NCBI GenBank assembly: GCA_024275955.1
Contig: JAJRYD010000029.1
Coordinates: 44,117 to 108,116 of the forward strand
Source of the DNA: Nitrospirota bacterium
Lineage (GTDB): Bacteria > Nitrospinota_A > UBA7883 > JACRGQ01
Length of the DNA stretch: 64,000 nucleotides
Direction: 5' to 3'
Shown here: positions 36,783-45,730 of the stretch, one piece after another
How the letters are laid out: every line of letters starts with the position of its first letter
How positions within the stretch are numbered: the stretch's first letter is position 1
Program-made: the position numbers and the translations under genes
Notes under the pieces: model-generated
Told to the model about the DNA's origin: nothing
What the model saw: only the letters and a program-made list of their open reading frames with translations
Database searches by the model: none

Positions 36783-36913
36783 GAGACTGTTGTCAAAACC
36801 GATAAATTCGATTTTGCTATAGATTGCCAATCTCTAACGGCTCTATTTTCGAAGAAGTTAAAAGATGAACCTTTCCTTAAAATGCTCCAAAAGCTCTCTT
36901 GGAAATGGTCTCC
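36783..36913 (+). mobile_element. Miniature inverted-repeat element, family 1, copy B (degenerate)
   Basis: About 131 bp, left end GAGACTGTTGTC and right end GGTCTCC. The interior (GATTTTGCTATAGATTGCCA and following bases) aligns with copies A and C. The ends have drifted and no clean target duplication is visible. It lies directly upstream of ctaA and creates a spurious N-terminal extension of that reading frame. Confidence 0.7.
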
Positions 36914-36995
36914 TTTTAAGGTGTGGCACTTCTCCCGTATTTCCACTAAACTTAAGTTCTTTTTTAATTTTTCACTGGGGGAGAGGGGCTCTTTA

Positions 36996-37916
36996 ATGTC
37001 TGACACCATGTCGTCCAACAACAACATGTTTGCGCCAAAATTGCTTCTTGGCTCTACCATAGCTTTCACCTATGCGCTTTTAATAATGGGAAACCTTGTA
37101 ACTACAACAGGTTCTGGCCTCGATTGCCCAGACTGGCCTCTTTGCCACGGCTCCTTTAACCCTCCCAAACAGGTTGGGATATGGATAGAGTGGACACACA
37201 GGCTAATGGGCGGGATTGCCGGCATTCTGATAGCTGGTTCTATCATATATATGTTCAAGAAGGTTTCAGGAGCTGTCAAATTCCTTTTTAAGATGATTCT
37301 AGGTCTCTTGGTTACGGTTATCATTCTCGGCGGAGTGGTGGTTTTAATAGAGGCTCCTTTGCTCGATAACTTGGTGAGGATAGCGACTGTTTCGAGCCAC
37401 ATAATTATAGCGACGATTATCTTCACCAGCCTGATACTCGCCTTTAGGATGACATTTAAAAGCGGGGAGAGGACGGAAAAGGTTTATACCTTGTGGCTCT
37501 TCGGGCTTGTATCGTTTCAGGTTCTTTTGGGGATTCTCGTAAGGTATTCAAACTCTTCTCTCGCCTGTCCCGACTGGCCTCTATGCCATGGGGCTATCTT
37601 TCCTCCATCTATGATGCCGGAAGTTCTTTTGCATTACACTCACCGGCTTTTTGCCTACACCGTATTCGGGCTTACCCTCTGGAAGCTGGTCAGCACCGTA
37701 AGATCCGGTGGCGAAAATAAGCTTATACATTCCATAACCTTCGGGCTGGTGCTTATGCAGGCAAGCATAGGCGTCTTTATAGTGCTTACCAAAATGTTCC
37801 TGCCGTTTCTTATCGCTCATGGAGCGGGAGCTTTCCTCATACTTGGATGGGTTGCCTTTCAGGCGGCGCCTTATCTTGTACTACCCGGCGAAACGGCCGA
37901 GAGTCCGGCAGGCTGA
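36996..37916 (+). CDS. ctaA: Heme A synthase, CtaA/COX15 family
   Basis: 306 residues from ATG 36996, preceded by GGGGGAGAGGGG. The longer frame from 36768 is encoded by a mobile element and is rejected. Eight helices in two homologous halves, each with the C-P-D-W-P-L-C-H-G block (residues about 45 and 195) and the heme-ligand histidines in W-T-H-R-L and Y-T-H-R-L. It oxidises heme O to heme A. Stop overlaps the ctaB start. The adjacent cbb3 oxidase does not use heme A, so the product must serve another oxidase. Confidence 0.94.
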   Translation: MSDTMSSNNNMFAPKLLLGSTIAFTYALLIMGNLVTTTGSGLDCPDWPLCHGSFNPPKQVGIWIEWTHRLMGGIAGILIAGSIIYMFKKVSGAVKFLFKMILGLLVTVIILGGVVVLIEAPLLDNLVRIATVSSHIIIATIIFTSLILAFRMTFKSGERTEKVYTLWLFGLVSFQVLLGILVRYSNSSLACPDWPLCHGAIFPPSMMPEVLLHYTHRLFAYTVFGLTLWKLVSTVRSGGENKLIHSITFGLVLMQASIGVFIVLTKMFLPFLIAHGAGAFLILGWVAFQAAPYLVLPGETAESPAG

Positions 37917-38806
37917 TGAAAAGTTCTTCACTGTTCGCAGGCTTTCCTATGACGAAAAAGTCTTTGACAGCTCTTTTTATGCTACCAAAGCCGGGAATTG
38001 TGCTTCTTTCGCTGGTAGCAGGCTGGACAGGGGTTTATATAGGCTCTCACGGCCATCCCAGCCCTCATGTTGTTCTCTGGCTCTCTGTAGGTCTCGGTCT
38101 CGCTACTGCCGGAGCGGCGGTTATGAATAATGTTGTAGACAGAGATATAGATTCCGTAATGAAGAGGACGAAAGGGAGAACATTACCGTCCGGCGCTATA
38201 TCGCCAAGGAGTGCTTACTGGATAGGGGTTTTGATGATACTAAGCTCCCTTTTGGTCACTATGTACTACTTTGGAAGCTTGGTAACGATACTTACATGGA
38301 TTGCGATATTCATATATGTTGTTCTCTATTCAATTTACCTTAAACGCACCACCCCGATGGCGACTCATATAGGAGGCTTATCCGGCGCGTTGCCGCCTCT
38401 TATAGGCTACGCCGCCGCGAATGGAAGCCTAGATGTTAATGCCTACATACTTTTTGCCATCATCGTTGTGTGGCAACAGCCTCACTTCTGGGCGCTCGCC
38501 TTAAAGTATAAAGACGACTACGCGAGTGCCGGCGTTCCGATAATGCCGGTCTCGATGGGGGTAGAGGCAACGAAGGTCAGGCTGTTGTGGTGGACTGTCG
38601 GCCTTTTACCTATAGCAGTTTTGCCGTACTTTTCCGGAATGGCTGGCATATATTATCTGGTGGTCGCTGTACTGCTCTCTATTGTCTATATAGGGTTTAC
38701 TGTTCGTTTTGTAATGTCCAACAAAGATAAGGAGATGTTCCTTTTTTTCTTTTCGATTTTTTACCTTGGAGTTCTGTTCGGCACCATGGTTCTTGATATG
38801 ACATAA
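37916..38806 (+). CDS. ctaB: Protoheme IX farnesyltransferase (heme O synthase)
   Basis: 296 residues from ATG 37916 overlapping the ctaA stop (TGATG). Membrane prenyltransferase with the Asp-rich N-V-V-D-R-D-I-D and K-R-T-K-G-R-T-L-P-S-G signature near residue 75, and the second motif Y-K-D-D-Y-A-S-A-G-V-P. It attaches a farnesyl chain to heme B to make heme O, the substrate of CtaA. Confidence 0.96.
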   Translation: MKSSSLFAGFPMTKKSLTALFMLPKPGIVLLSLVAGWTGVYIGSHGHPSPHVVLWLSVGLGLATAGAAVMNNVVDRDIDSVMKRTKGRTLPSGAISPRSAYWIGVLMILSSLLVTMYYFGSLVTILTWIAIFIYVVLYSIYLKRTTPMATHIGGLSGALPPLIGYAAANGSLDVNAYILFAIIVVWQQPHFWALALKYKDDYASAGVPIMPVSMGVEATKVRLLWWTVGLLPIAVLPYFSGMAGIYYLVVAVLLSIVYIGFTVRFVMSNKDKEMFLFFFSIFYLGVLFGTMVLDMT

Positions 38807-38827
38807 ACTTTTTTTACAGGAAAAAAT

Positions 38828-40147
38828 ATGCGAAACAGTTATACAGGCAGGTGGTTTATTCTTTCGGTGCTTTCTCTTGGAATGGGGGGTGCGTTCGCGT
38901 TTCTTATAGGAATGAGCAGAATGCCGGGTGCCGCCGATTTTTTTCCGAGCAACTATTTTCAACGCGCGCTTGTTGGGCATGTCGATTTGGCGATACTGTG
39001 CTGGCTGATGATTTCGGCCATTGTCCTTTGGAGCTATCATCTAAAAGAAGCAGGCGCAAAGACAAGCTTTTGGGTAGGCTCTGCCGGTGTTTTTATGATT
39101 GCCGCGGCGGCACTGCCTGGAAGCGGAGAAGCTGTTCTTAATAACTATGTCCCTACAATAGTAAGCCCGCTCTTTTTTACGGGGCTTATGCTCTTCTTTG
39201 TCGCTTTTAGCGTAAATGTTTTCGGCTATCTAAAATATGTAAGGAGTGGTTTTCGTTCGGAAAGCATGGTCTACGACGCTATCTCCGTCTCACTTGTAAT
39301 ATCTCTGGTTATGATATTTTCTGTCGTAATATCGTTTGCCCTTCTTTGGTCAGATAGTTCCAATACGCAAGTTTACTTCGAAAAGATTTTCTGGACACCG
39401 GGTCATATTCAGCAGGTTCTCAACGGTGCTATGCTCATAATCGTTTGGTACGCGCTTCTTGGCAAAACTATAGAAAACGAGCCAGAATTTCCAAACTTTC
39501 TCAAAGTGGCAAACAAGATGCTTATACTCTCGACGATAACGATGCTGGGTATGCTGTTTTTGATGGATCCGCTTGATAGGGCCTCTAGGATAGGTTCTGA
39601 AGTTATATACGCGATAGGGCTTGGCATACCGCTTTTTATGCATATATGGAATATCCTAAAGCAATATAAGTTTGATAAATCGAAACCGGCATCGGTATCA
39701 CTCTTAATCTCGATAATCATCTATCTCTTCGGTATTTTTATAGCCTACGGCGGCTTTGGAAACGACACAAGGGTACCGGCCCACTACCACGGAGCGGTAA
39801 CGGCATTGACGCTTGCTCTTATGGGCTTTGGGTATCATATGGTTAAAGAGTCGGGGGTGAAAATTTACTTCGAAAAGATAGCCCGCTCACAGCCGTATGT
39901 TTACGGGGTCGGCATGGTTATGTTTATAGCAGGTCTTTTCGTCTCCGGCCTTCATGGAGCGCCAAGAACAACACACGGAGTGGCATGGACAGACGACCCG
40001 ATTGTGCTAGGCGCGATGACACTGATGGGAGTAGGCACGTTGCTGGCCGTCGCCGGCGGTATAATGTTCGTATTTTATATCGGTATAACGGTCATAAAGG
40101 AAAAAAGAGCAATGAGTGACAACGGCAATATGCCAAAGCCGGAGTAA
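38828..40147 (+). CDS. Divergent heme-copper oxidase subunit I homologue lacking the CuB His pair
   Basis: 439 residues, about 12 helices. Alignment by eye to subunit I places His51 (L-V-G-H-V-D-L-A-I) at the low-spin heme ligand, His193 (P-G-H-I-Q-Q) at the helix VI CuB ligand, and His319/His321 (A-H-Y-H-G-A-V) at the two heme ligands of helix X. Where helix VII should carry His-His there is M-D-P-L-D (246-250). So both hemes can be bound, but CuB lacks two of three ligands. It lies after ctaA and ctaB and before an ABC exporter and a DUF420 gene, and no subunit II or III is near. Function unknown: a heme A-dependent reductase or electron carrier, or an assembly protein. Confidence 0.75.
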   Translation: MRNSYTGRWFILSVLSLGMGGAFAFLIGMSRMPGAADFFPSNYFQRALVGHVDLAILCWLMISAIVLWSYHLKEAGAKTSFWVGSAGVFMIAAAALPGSGEAVLNNYVPTIVSPLFFTGLMLFFVAFSVNVFGYLKYVRSGFRSESMVYDAISVSLVISLVMIFSVVISFALLWSDSSNTQVYFEKIFWTPGHIQQVLNGAMLIIVWYALLGKTIENEPEFPNFLKVANKMLILSTITMLGMLFLMDPLDRASRIGSEVIYAIGLGIPLFMHIWNILKQYKFDKSKPASVSLLISIIIYLFGIFIAYGGFGNDTRVPAHYHGAVTALTLALMGFGYHMVKESGVKIYFEKIARSQPYVYGVGMVMFIAGLFVSGLHGAPRTTHGVAWTDDPIVLGAMTLMGVGTLLAVAGGIMFVFYIGITVIKEKRAMSDNGNMPKPE

Positions 40148-40353
40148 ATCAGTTACAGAATGCCATCCGGCTAATGGCTGTTGTCTTCATCTGCCGTAGC
40201 ATCCTTTACTAGGCTAGATTGCGGCGGCTCCGGTTTTTGCTGTTTGTATTGCTATTGTTTAAATCGCTACCGCCGGCTTTTAGCAGATGATATGATTCCC
40301 CATACAAGAATTTTATTCGCACTGGTAACAAAAGGTTTGGAGAAGCGGAGTAG

Positions 40354-41298
40354 ATGGATGCTGTTCGTATAAGCGGGTTGCGCCACAGCTATCCAAAGAC
40401 AGATACCGAGGTTCTAAAAGGGATATCTCTTTCCGTGCCGGAACGGTTGATTTTTGGGTTTCTTGGCCCCAACGGCTCGGGCAAGACAACACTCTTTAAA
40501 ATTCTTTCCACGCTTTTTGTTTCTACCTCTGGTTCGGTCGAAGTTTTTGGTATTAATACCAGCAGGAATCCTTACGAAGCCCGCAAGCTTATAGGAACGG
40601 TTTTCCAGTTTCCAAGTATAGATTTAAAGCTGACGGTAGATGAAAACCTCCGGCACCACGGTCATCTTTACGGCATGAGAGGCGAAGAGCTTAACTCACG
40701 AATAGATGAGCAGGTAGAGCGGTTCGGGCTTTTGGAAAAGCGGGCTGAATTTACCGGAAAACTTTCCGGTGGACAGCGTAGACGGGTAGAGCTTGCTAAG
40801 GGGATGATACATTCTCCAAAGCTTCTTATTATGGACGAGCCGTCCACAGGGCTGGACCCAAGCGCGCGCCTCTCTTTGTGGGAGACACTTTGCGAATTGA
40901 AAGAGAGTAGCGGCGTAACAATTCTGCTTACCACGCACCTTATAACCGAGGCAGAAAAGTGCGACCGTCTTGCCATTCTTAACAAAGGGGAGATAATCGC
41001 CAGCGGTTCGCCCAAAAAGCTTAAAGGCGAGATAGGCGGGGATATCTTGACAGTCTCCAGTCATTCGCCGTTAGAGTTCATAAGCAGGTATAAAGAAAAG
41101 TACGGTGGTAATCCGGTTCAGCTTAACGGGAAGGTAAGAGTGGAGCATGAAAACGGATACCGCCTAGTACCGGAACTTGTAGATGCTTTTCCTGACCTTG
41201 TCGATAGCATCACCTATGGCAAACCTACCTTAGAAGATATTTTTGCGCTCCGTACCGGACGTTCTTTCTGGAGCGGCGGGGCAGATAAAAATGAGTAA
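40354..41298 (+). CDS. ABC transporter ATP-binding protein (DrrA/NodI/CcmA type)
   Basis: 314 residues. Walker A G-P-N-G-S-G-K-T-T, Q-loop V-F-Q-F-P, signature L-S-G-G-Q-R-R-R, Walker B L-L-I-M-D-E-P-S, His switch T-T-H-L. A C-terminal extension of about 80 residues is typical of exporters of the ABC-2 type. Forms a pair with the following permease (8-base overlap). Context suggests export or membrane insertion of something needed by the heme A module. Confidence 0.92.
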   Translation: MDAVRISGLRHSYPKTDTEVLKGISLSVPERLIFGFLGPNGSGKTTLFKILSTLFVSTSGSVEVFGINTSRNPYEARKLIGTVFQFPSIDLKLTVDENLRHHGHLYGMRGEELNSRIDEQVERFGLLEKRAEFTGKLSGGQRRRVELAKGMIHSPKLLIMDEPSTGLDPSARLSLWETLCELKESSGVTILLTTHLITEAEKCDRLAILNKGEIIASGSPKKLKGEIGGDILTVSSHSPLEFISRYKEKYGGNPVQLNGKVRVEHENGYRLVPELVDAFPDLVDSITYGKPTLEDIFALRTGRSFWSGGADKNE

Positions 41299-42067
41299 CC
41301 AGCTTCTCGGCATAGCCACGCTTTGGCAAAGGGAGATGGTTCGCTTCTACAGAGACAAAAGTAGGGTTATAGGCGGGCTTGTTCCGCCGGTTATTTTTTG
41401 GGTTTTTATCGGTTCCGGTTTTAGCGGTTCGTTTCGTGTAGGCACAGGGGATGGTATGAACTATATGGTCTACTTTTTCCCAGGTATCATTACGCTTATA
41501 TTTTTGTTTACGTCGGTTTTTTCCAACATGTCTATAATAGAGGACAAAGTGCAAGGGTTTATGCAGTCGGTACTTGTAGCTCCGGTTCCAAGGTATGTGA
41601 TAGTTGTCGGCAAGGTGTTTGGCAGTACTACGCTTGCGTTCATACAGGCGTTGCCGTTTTTGGTTATAGGATATTTTGCCGGAATAAACTTTCGGGCGGA
41701 AATGCTTTTCGAGATGGTCATAATCCTTTTTAGCATCGCGTTTGTTCTCTCATCTATCGGTTTTATCGTTGCGTGGGTTCTCGATAGTTCGCAAGGGTTT
41801 CACGCTATTATGAATATGTTTCTGATGCCTATGTGGCTTTTGTCCGGCGCACTTTTCCCATTGGAAAACCTGCCGGTATGGCTTGAATGGATGGTAAAGG
41901 TAAACCCGCTTACATACGCTGTTGCCGCGCTACAGCGTGTTATTTTCGACCCGGGCCTCATCACCACTCTGCCGACGATGCGGCAATGTTATATTGTAAT
42001 ATTCGTTTACTGTGCCGTTTGCTTTCTTGGCGCGCTTTTTGTGGCAAATAGAGGAAACAATAGATGA
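41291..42067 (+). CDS. ABC-2 type transporter permease
   Basis: 258 residues from ATG 41291 (an earlier start at 41243 would be deep inside the ATPase gene). Six membrane helices; I-E-D-K-V-Q-G-F-M-Q-S-V-L-V-A-P and the W-L-L-S-G-A-L-F-P-L-E-N-L-P block are characteristic of the ABC-2 family. Partner of the preceding ATPase; its stop overlaps the DUF420 start (ATGA). Confidence 0.92.
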   Translation: MSNQLLGIATLWQREMVRFYRDKSRVIGGLVPPVIFWVFIGSGFSGSFRVGTGDGMNYMVYFFPGIITLIFLFTSVFSNMSIIEDKVQGFMQSVLVAPVPRYVIVVGKVFGSTTLAFIQALPFLVIGYFAGINFRAEMLFEMVIILFSIAFVLSSIGFIVAWVLDSSQGFHAIMNMFLMPMWLLSGALFPLENLPVWLEWMVKVNPLTYAVAALQRVIFDPGLITTLPTMRQCYIVIFVYCAVCFLGALFVANRGNNR

Positions 42068-42504
42068 TAGATATAAGTATCCTGCCCCATTTTCAGGCTT
42101 TGATGAACAGCACGACAGTCTGCCTTATGCTTATAGCGTTTTATTTTATAAAACAAGATAAGGAAAAGAACAAAAAAAAACATATGTGGTTTATGCTTTC
42201 AGCGCTCTTTACCTCTATGCTTTTTCTTATCTCCTATACCATTCACCATAAATACGCAGGGCTCACAAAGTTCAGCGAAGATGGTCTTGTTAGGTATTTT
42301 TATCTTACATTGCTTCTTGTCCATACTGTTGTCTCTTTTGTGCTTTTGCCGATGGTACTGCTTATACTTTACAGAGCGTTCAAAGGCGACTTTAAGCGTC
42401 ATGGAAAACTTGCGAAGTGGACATTGCCGACATGGCTTTTCGTCTCGGCTTCCGGCGTTATAATATACACCATGCTGTATCATCTATATCCGCCGTCCGG
42501 CTAA
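42064..42504 (+). CDS. DUF420/CtaM-like membrane protein
   Basis: 146 residues, four membrane helices. Histidines in L-P-H-F-Q-A-L-M-N, Y-T-I-H-H-K and L-L-V-H-T-V-V-S are at the positions conserved in DUF420. The family includes CtaM of Staphylococcus aureus, needed for heme A-type oxidase activity. Its presence here supports reading this operon as a heme A oxidase module. Confidence 0.85.
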   Translation: MIDISILPHFQALMNSTTVCLMLIAFYFIKQDKEKNKKKHMWFMLSALFTSMLFLISYTIHHKYAGLTKFSEDGLVRYFYLTLLLVHTVVSFVLLPMVLLILYRAFKGDFKRHGKLAKWTLPTWLFVSASGVIIYTMLYHLYPPSG

Positions 42505-42508
42505 GAAG

Positions 42509-43873
42509 ATGAAAAGATACCACCTTGTTACCTTCGGGTGCCAGATGAACAAGTACGACTCTCAGAGGATGGAAGGAGTGCTTGCGTCTAACGGCATGCG
42601 GCAGGTAGAAGAGGCGGAGAACGCCGACGTTATCATTCTCAACACATGCTCAGTAAGAGAAAAGGCGGAGAATAAAGTTTTTTCTATGATAGGCAGGCTG
42701 TCATCGCTGAAAAACGGAAACACAAAACCTCTTATCGGGCTTGGCGGCTGTATGGCGACATTTTGGAAAGAAAATATTTTCCAAAGAGCGCCGGCGCTCG
42801 ATTTCGCTTTCGGGCCGGACGCGCTGGAAAGGCTACCCTGCATTATCAATGAACGGATAGCGACAGGAAAGAAACAGCTAGATATAGGTTTTGGCAAAAA
42901 ACCGGCGTGGGACGGCCCTGAATCGTTCGTAAGGCCAAGCACTGTTACCGCATGGGTAGGGATAATGAAAGGGTGCGACAACCATTGCTCATACTGTGTG
43001 GTGCCTGGTACCAGAGGCTCAGAGGTAAGCCGCTCCGCCGATTCTATATTGAGTGAGGTAGAAGAACTCGCAAAGAAAGGTTTTAAAGAGGTTACTCTTA
43101 TAGGGCAGAATGTCAACTCGTATGACTGGCAGTCGGCAGGGGGGAGAATTTCTTTCCCATCGCTTTTGAAAAAAGTAGATAAGGTTACAGGTATCGAGCG
43201 GATAAGATTTATGAGTTCACACCCAAAAGACCTTACGGACGAGCTGATAGAGACCATCAGCGGTTCAAAAAAAATATGTTCTTCTATTCACCTGCCTGTC
43301 CAGTCCGGCTCGGACAGAATATTGAAAATGATGAACAGGAAATATAGCTCTGCCGAATATCTGGAAAAGGTCGGCAGGCTAAAGTCGGCTATAGAAGGGA
43401 TAACTATTTCCACAGATCTTATGGTAGGCTTTCCATCTGAGACGGAAGATGATTTTAAGCAGACTCTTGAGCTTATGGAGAAGGTTCGGTTTGACGCTCT
43501 GTACCTCTTTATCTATTCGAAGCGCGGCGGAACGCCGGCAGAGAAATATGATGGACATCTTTCGCGTGGGATAGCGCAAGAGAGATTTGAGATAGCTTAT
43601 TCACTGCATAAAAGATTGATTTTAGAGAAGAACGCCAAGTTTGTAGGAAGAACTGTTGAGGTGCTTTGCGAGGGGCAATATAATGGCAGTCCTGGAAGCG
43701 GTGATGATTCTTTCGGAGTGAATGGCCAGTTCGGAAGAAGTGATGGAAACCACGATGTCGCTTTTGTAGCTGATCGCGACATGACCGGCAGGTTTGTGCA
43801 GGTAGAGATTGCCGATTCCAGCGCGTTCAAGCTGAGGGGCATCGCCTCTAATGAAAGGGTTTTAGATGAGTGA
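42509..43873 (+). CDS. miaB: tRNA-2-methylthio-N6-dimethylallyladenosine synthase
   Basis: 454 residues. N-terminal domain with F-G-C-Q-M-N, the L-N-T-C-S-V-R cysteine and G-G-C-M-A (auxiliary 4Fe-4S cluster), radical-SAM domain with C-D-N-H-C-S-Y-C, and a C-terminal TRAM domain. It adds the methylthio group at A37 of tRNAs. The residues I-M-K-G-C-D-N-H-C-S-Y-C-V-V-P distinguish MiaB from MtaB/RimO. The stop overlaps the next gene by 8 bases. Confidence 0.96.
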   Translation: MKRYHLVTFGCQMNKYDSQRMEGVLASNGMRQVEEAENADVIILNTCSVREKAENKVFSMIGRLSSLKNGNTKPLIGLGGCMATFWKENIFQRAPALDFAFGPDALERLPCIINERIATGKKQLDIGFGKKPAWDGPESFVRPSTVTAWVGIMKGCDNHCSYCVVPGTRGSEVSRSADSILSEVEELAKKGFKEVTLIGQNVNSYDWQSAGGRISFPSLLKKVDKVTGIERIRFMSSHPKDLTDELIETISGSKKICSSIHLPVQSGSDRILKMMNRKYSSAEYLEKVGRLKSAIEGITISTDLMVGFPSETEDDFKQTLELMEKVRFDALYLFIYSKRGGTPAEKYDGHLSRGIAQERFEIAYSLHKRLILEKNAKFVGRTVEVLCEGQYNGSPGSGDDSFGVNGQFGRSDGNHDVAFVADRDMTGRFVQVEIADSSAFKLRGIASNERVLDE

Positions 43874-44369
43874 AGATACGATGATCGAGATGAGGGTTGA
43901 AGGGCTTGTACTCGACCCTGTTACAAATATGCCGATAATAATTCTTAAAGATATGGATGGGAAACGTTCGCTTCCTATATGGGTTGGGATATTCGAAGCG
44001 AATGCTATAGCGCTTGAGATGGAAAAGATAGAAACACCGCGCCCTATGACGCACGACCTTGTGAAAAATATTTTCGACGGTCTTGAAGCCGAGGTTAATT
44101 ACATTTGTGTGAGCGAACTTAAGGATAATACCTTTTACGCGGTTATCTCTGCCTCTATTAACGGTAAGAAGGTGGAGATAGATTCTAGGCCTTCAGACGC
44201 GATAGCTGTGGCATTGCGGCTCGACACAAAAATTCTCGTAGAAGAAAAAGTGCTGGCCGAAGCCAAAACTTTTGACGTTTCGGCAGAGGGAAGCCTAGGA
44301 GAAGACGACCAGTGGAAGAAGTGGCTCGACAACGTAAGACCGGAAGATTTTGGTAAGGACGACCAGTAG
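43866..44369 (+). CDS. Bifunctional nuclease-family protein (DUF151)
   Basis: 167 residues. The DUF151 core is clear: P-I-W-V-G-I-F-E-A-N-A-I-A, then the R-P-M-T-H-D-L block and R-P-S-D-A-I-A-V-A-L-R. Relatives have been reported with nuclease activity in plants; the bacterial role is not established. Overlaps miaB, a frequent pairing in Deltaproteobacteria-like genomes. Confidence 0.9.
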   Translation: MSEDTMIEMRVEGLVLDPVTNMPIIILKDMDGKRSLPIWVGIFEANAIALEMEKIETPRPMTHDLVKNIFDGLEAEVNYICVSELKDNTFYAVISASINGKKVEIDSRPSDAIAVALRLDTKILVEEKVLAEAKTFDVSAEGSLGEDDQWKKWLDNVRPEDFGKDDQ

Positions 44370-44600
44370 CAAACAAAATTAATCACTTCGAGGGAAAGCT
44401 TTTACCCTATTCTCTATGGTTCGTTATTGCTATAGCGGTTTGGAATTATCTAAAGAGCATATCCTTGACCGCAAGCTTGTAAAAAGCGGCAGGCAACGCT
44501 TGTGCCGGGGGGGATGGTACGGCTGATTTAAAAGCATCCAGATGCTGACTAACTCTTGGGGGAGATGCCTTTGCCAACTGACACGACCGAACCAAAACAA

Positions 44601-44728
44601 GGGGCTGTTGCCGAATGGCATAAACTTGATTTTGCTGTAAATCGCCAATCTCTAAAGCCTCTGTTTTTACGAAGTTAGAAGATGAGCTTTCCTTTAAAAC
44701 GCTTAAAAACTATTTTGGAAACAGTCCC
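44601..44728 (+). mobile_element. Miniature inverted-repeat element, family 1, copy C
   Basis: 128 bp from GGGGCTGTTGCCGAA to AAACAGTCCC, colinear with copy B and the reverse of copy A. AACAA lies on both sides (44596-44600 and 44729-44733), a probable 5-bp target duplication. No coding capacity. Confidence 0.75.
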
Positions 44729-44920
44729 AACAAAAGACCACAGCCTTAGATTTACAATACCTCTTCGTCTTTCTAAAATGATTGCCAGAACATAAAGCTA
44801 CGGCAGTAAGCGGCAAAGCGGTATTCACTATCTTTCTTAATCACCTGCAACACTTCAAGGAAATTGGGCGAAAAACCGATAAGAAAGCTACGGTACTTCT
44901 CTAGCTTGGTTTAAAAAGTA

Positions 44921-44948
44921 TTGAAATTTCAAAGGTTTAGTTTATAAT
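44921..44948 (+). promoter_or_regulatory. Sigma-70 promoter of the polysaccharide operon
   Basis: TTGAAA at 44921-44926, a 16-base spacer, TATAAT at 44943-44948. The first gene starts 18 bases downstream. Confidence 0.65.
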
Positions 44949-44965
44949 CTTCATTAAAGGGATTT

Positions 44966-45730
44966 ATGGTTAGCAAGGGTAGCAGTAGGGCGGGGTTTGC
45001 GCTCGCACTTTTTCTTTTTGGGGCGGGCTATCTTTTTTGGATGGAAAGTGCGCAGATTCATCTTAGGCTTGGAATCAAGCTCAACAAAGAAAGCCACCCA
45101 GCGGCGGTTCGTATCCTAAGGGGTGGCATCGCCAAAGATTCCAGCAACTACATGCTCCATCATTATCTAGCCAAGGCACTTTACGCGGAGGCCTTTAGAG
45201 AGCAGGCCCAAGGTGTCAAAAGTTCTATCATGCTTATTGAAGCAAAGAAAGAGCTGTACGACGCGCATACCTTGCGGTTTGATAGTTTTAATTACCTACT
45301 GCGGGCATCAATCTATGAGGCCGAAGGTGATTTGGACAGATACCTTACCGACCTTAACTTAAGCTTTTTTTTCTCTCAAAATCCCAAAGAGCTTAAAAGG
45401 CTGTTAAGGCTCAAGGGCCGGCAGACGGCACTGTCTGAAAAGCTTCTTAAAGGCGGCTCCGTTACAGCCGCGCTTATCGTAGCGTTCAATCATATTTCCA
45501 GATACAAACCATTCTGGAACCCAGACACCGCGGGAACTCTTTTAAAAGATTTTTTTCTTTCCATCCCTCCAGCGCTCTGGCTGGAAGAAGCAGGCCCAAA
45601 AGAGCCGCAAAAAAGAAAAGAGCTTTTAAGAGATATTTTTAAAAACCTTGATGCGAACGAAAAGAAAGATGTTCTCAAGATTTTTAGTTCGGCAGGGTTT
45701 GGTTTTTTGTCGGAGTTTTTGAGCAAATGA
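44966..45730 (+). CDS. Membrane-anchored TPR-like protein of the polysaccharide operon
   Basis: 254 residues. One N-terminal membrane helix (F-A-L-A-L-F-L-F-G-A-G-Y-L-F-W), then a helical domain with weak TPR character (A-A-V-R-I-L-R-G-G-I-A, then Y-M-L-H-H-Y-L-A-K-A-L-Y). Such proteins often accompany O-antigen ligase/polymerase genes. Its stop overlaps the next start (ATGA). No specific function can be named. Confidence 0.6.
   Translation: MVSKGSSRAGFALALFLFGAGYLFWMESAQIHLRLGIKLNKESHPAAVRILRGGIAKDSSNYMLHHYLAKALYAEAFREQAQGVKSSIMLIEAKKELYDAHTLRFDSFNYLLRASIYEAEGDLDRYLTDLNLSFFFSQNPKELKRLLRLKGRQTALSEKLLKGGSVTAALIVAFNHISRYKPFWNPDTAGTLLKDFFLSIPPALWLEEAGPKEPQKRKELLRDIFKNLDANEKKDVLKIFSSAGFGFLSEFLSK

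Larger units (their letters stand above)
44370..44965. other. Gene-free region before the polysaccharide genes
   Basis: 596 bases holding mobile-element copy C (44601-44728) and a strong promoter (44921-44948). I see no reading frame with gene-like properties; the longest minus-strand frame is the shadow of the repeat. Confidence 0.6.

Noticed and set aside
36768-36995. N-terminal extension of ctaA
   Set aside because: Encoded by the degenerate miniature element; a good ribosome site precedes ATG 36996, where family similarity begins.
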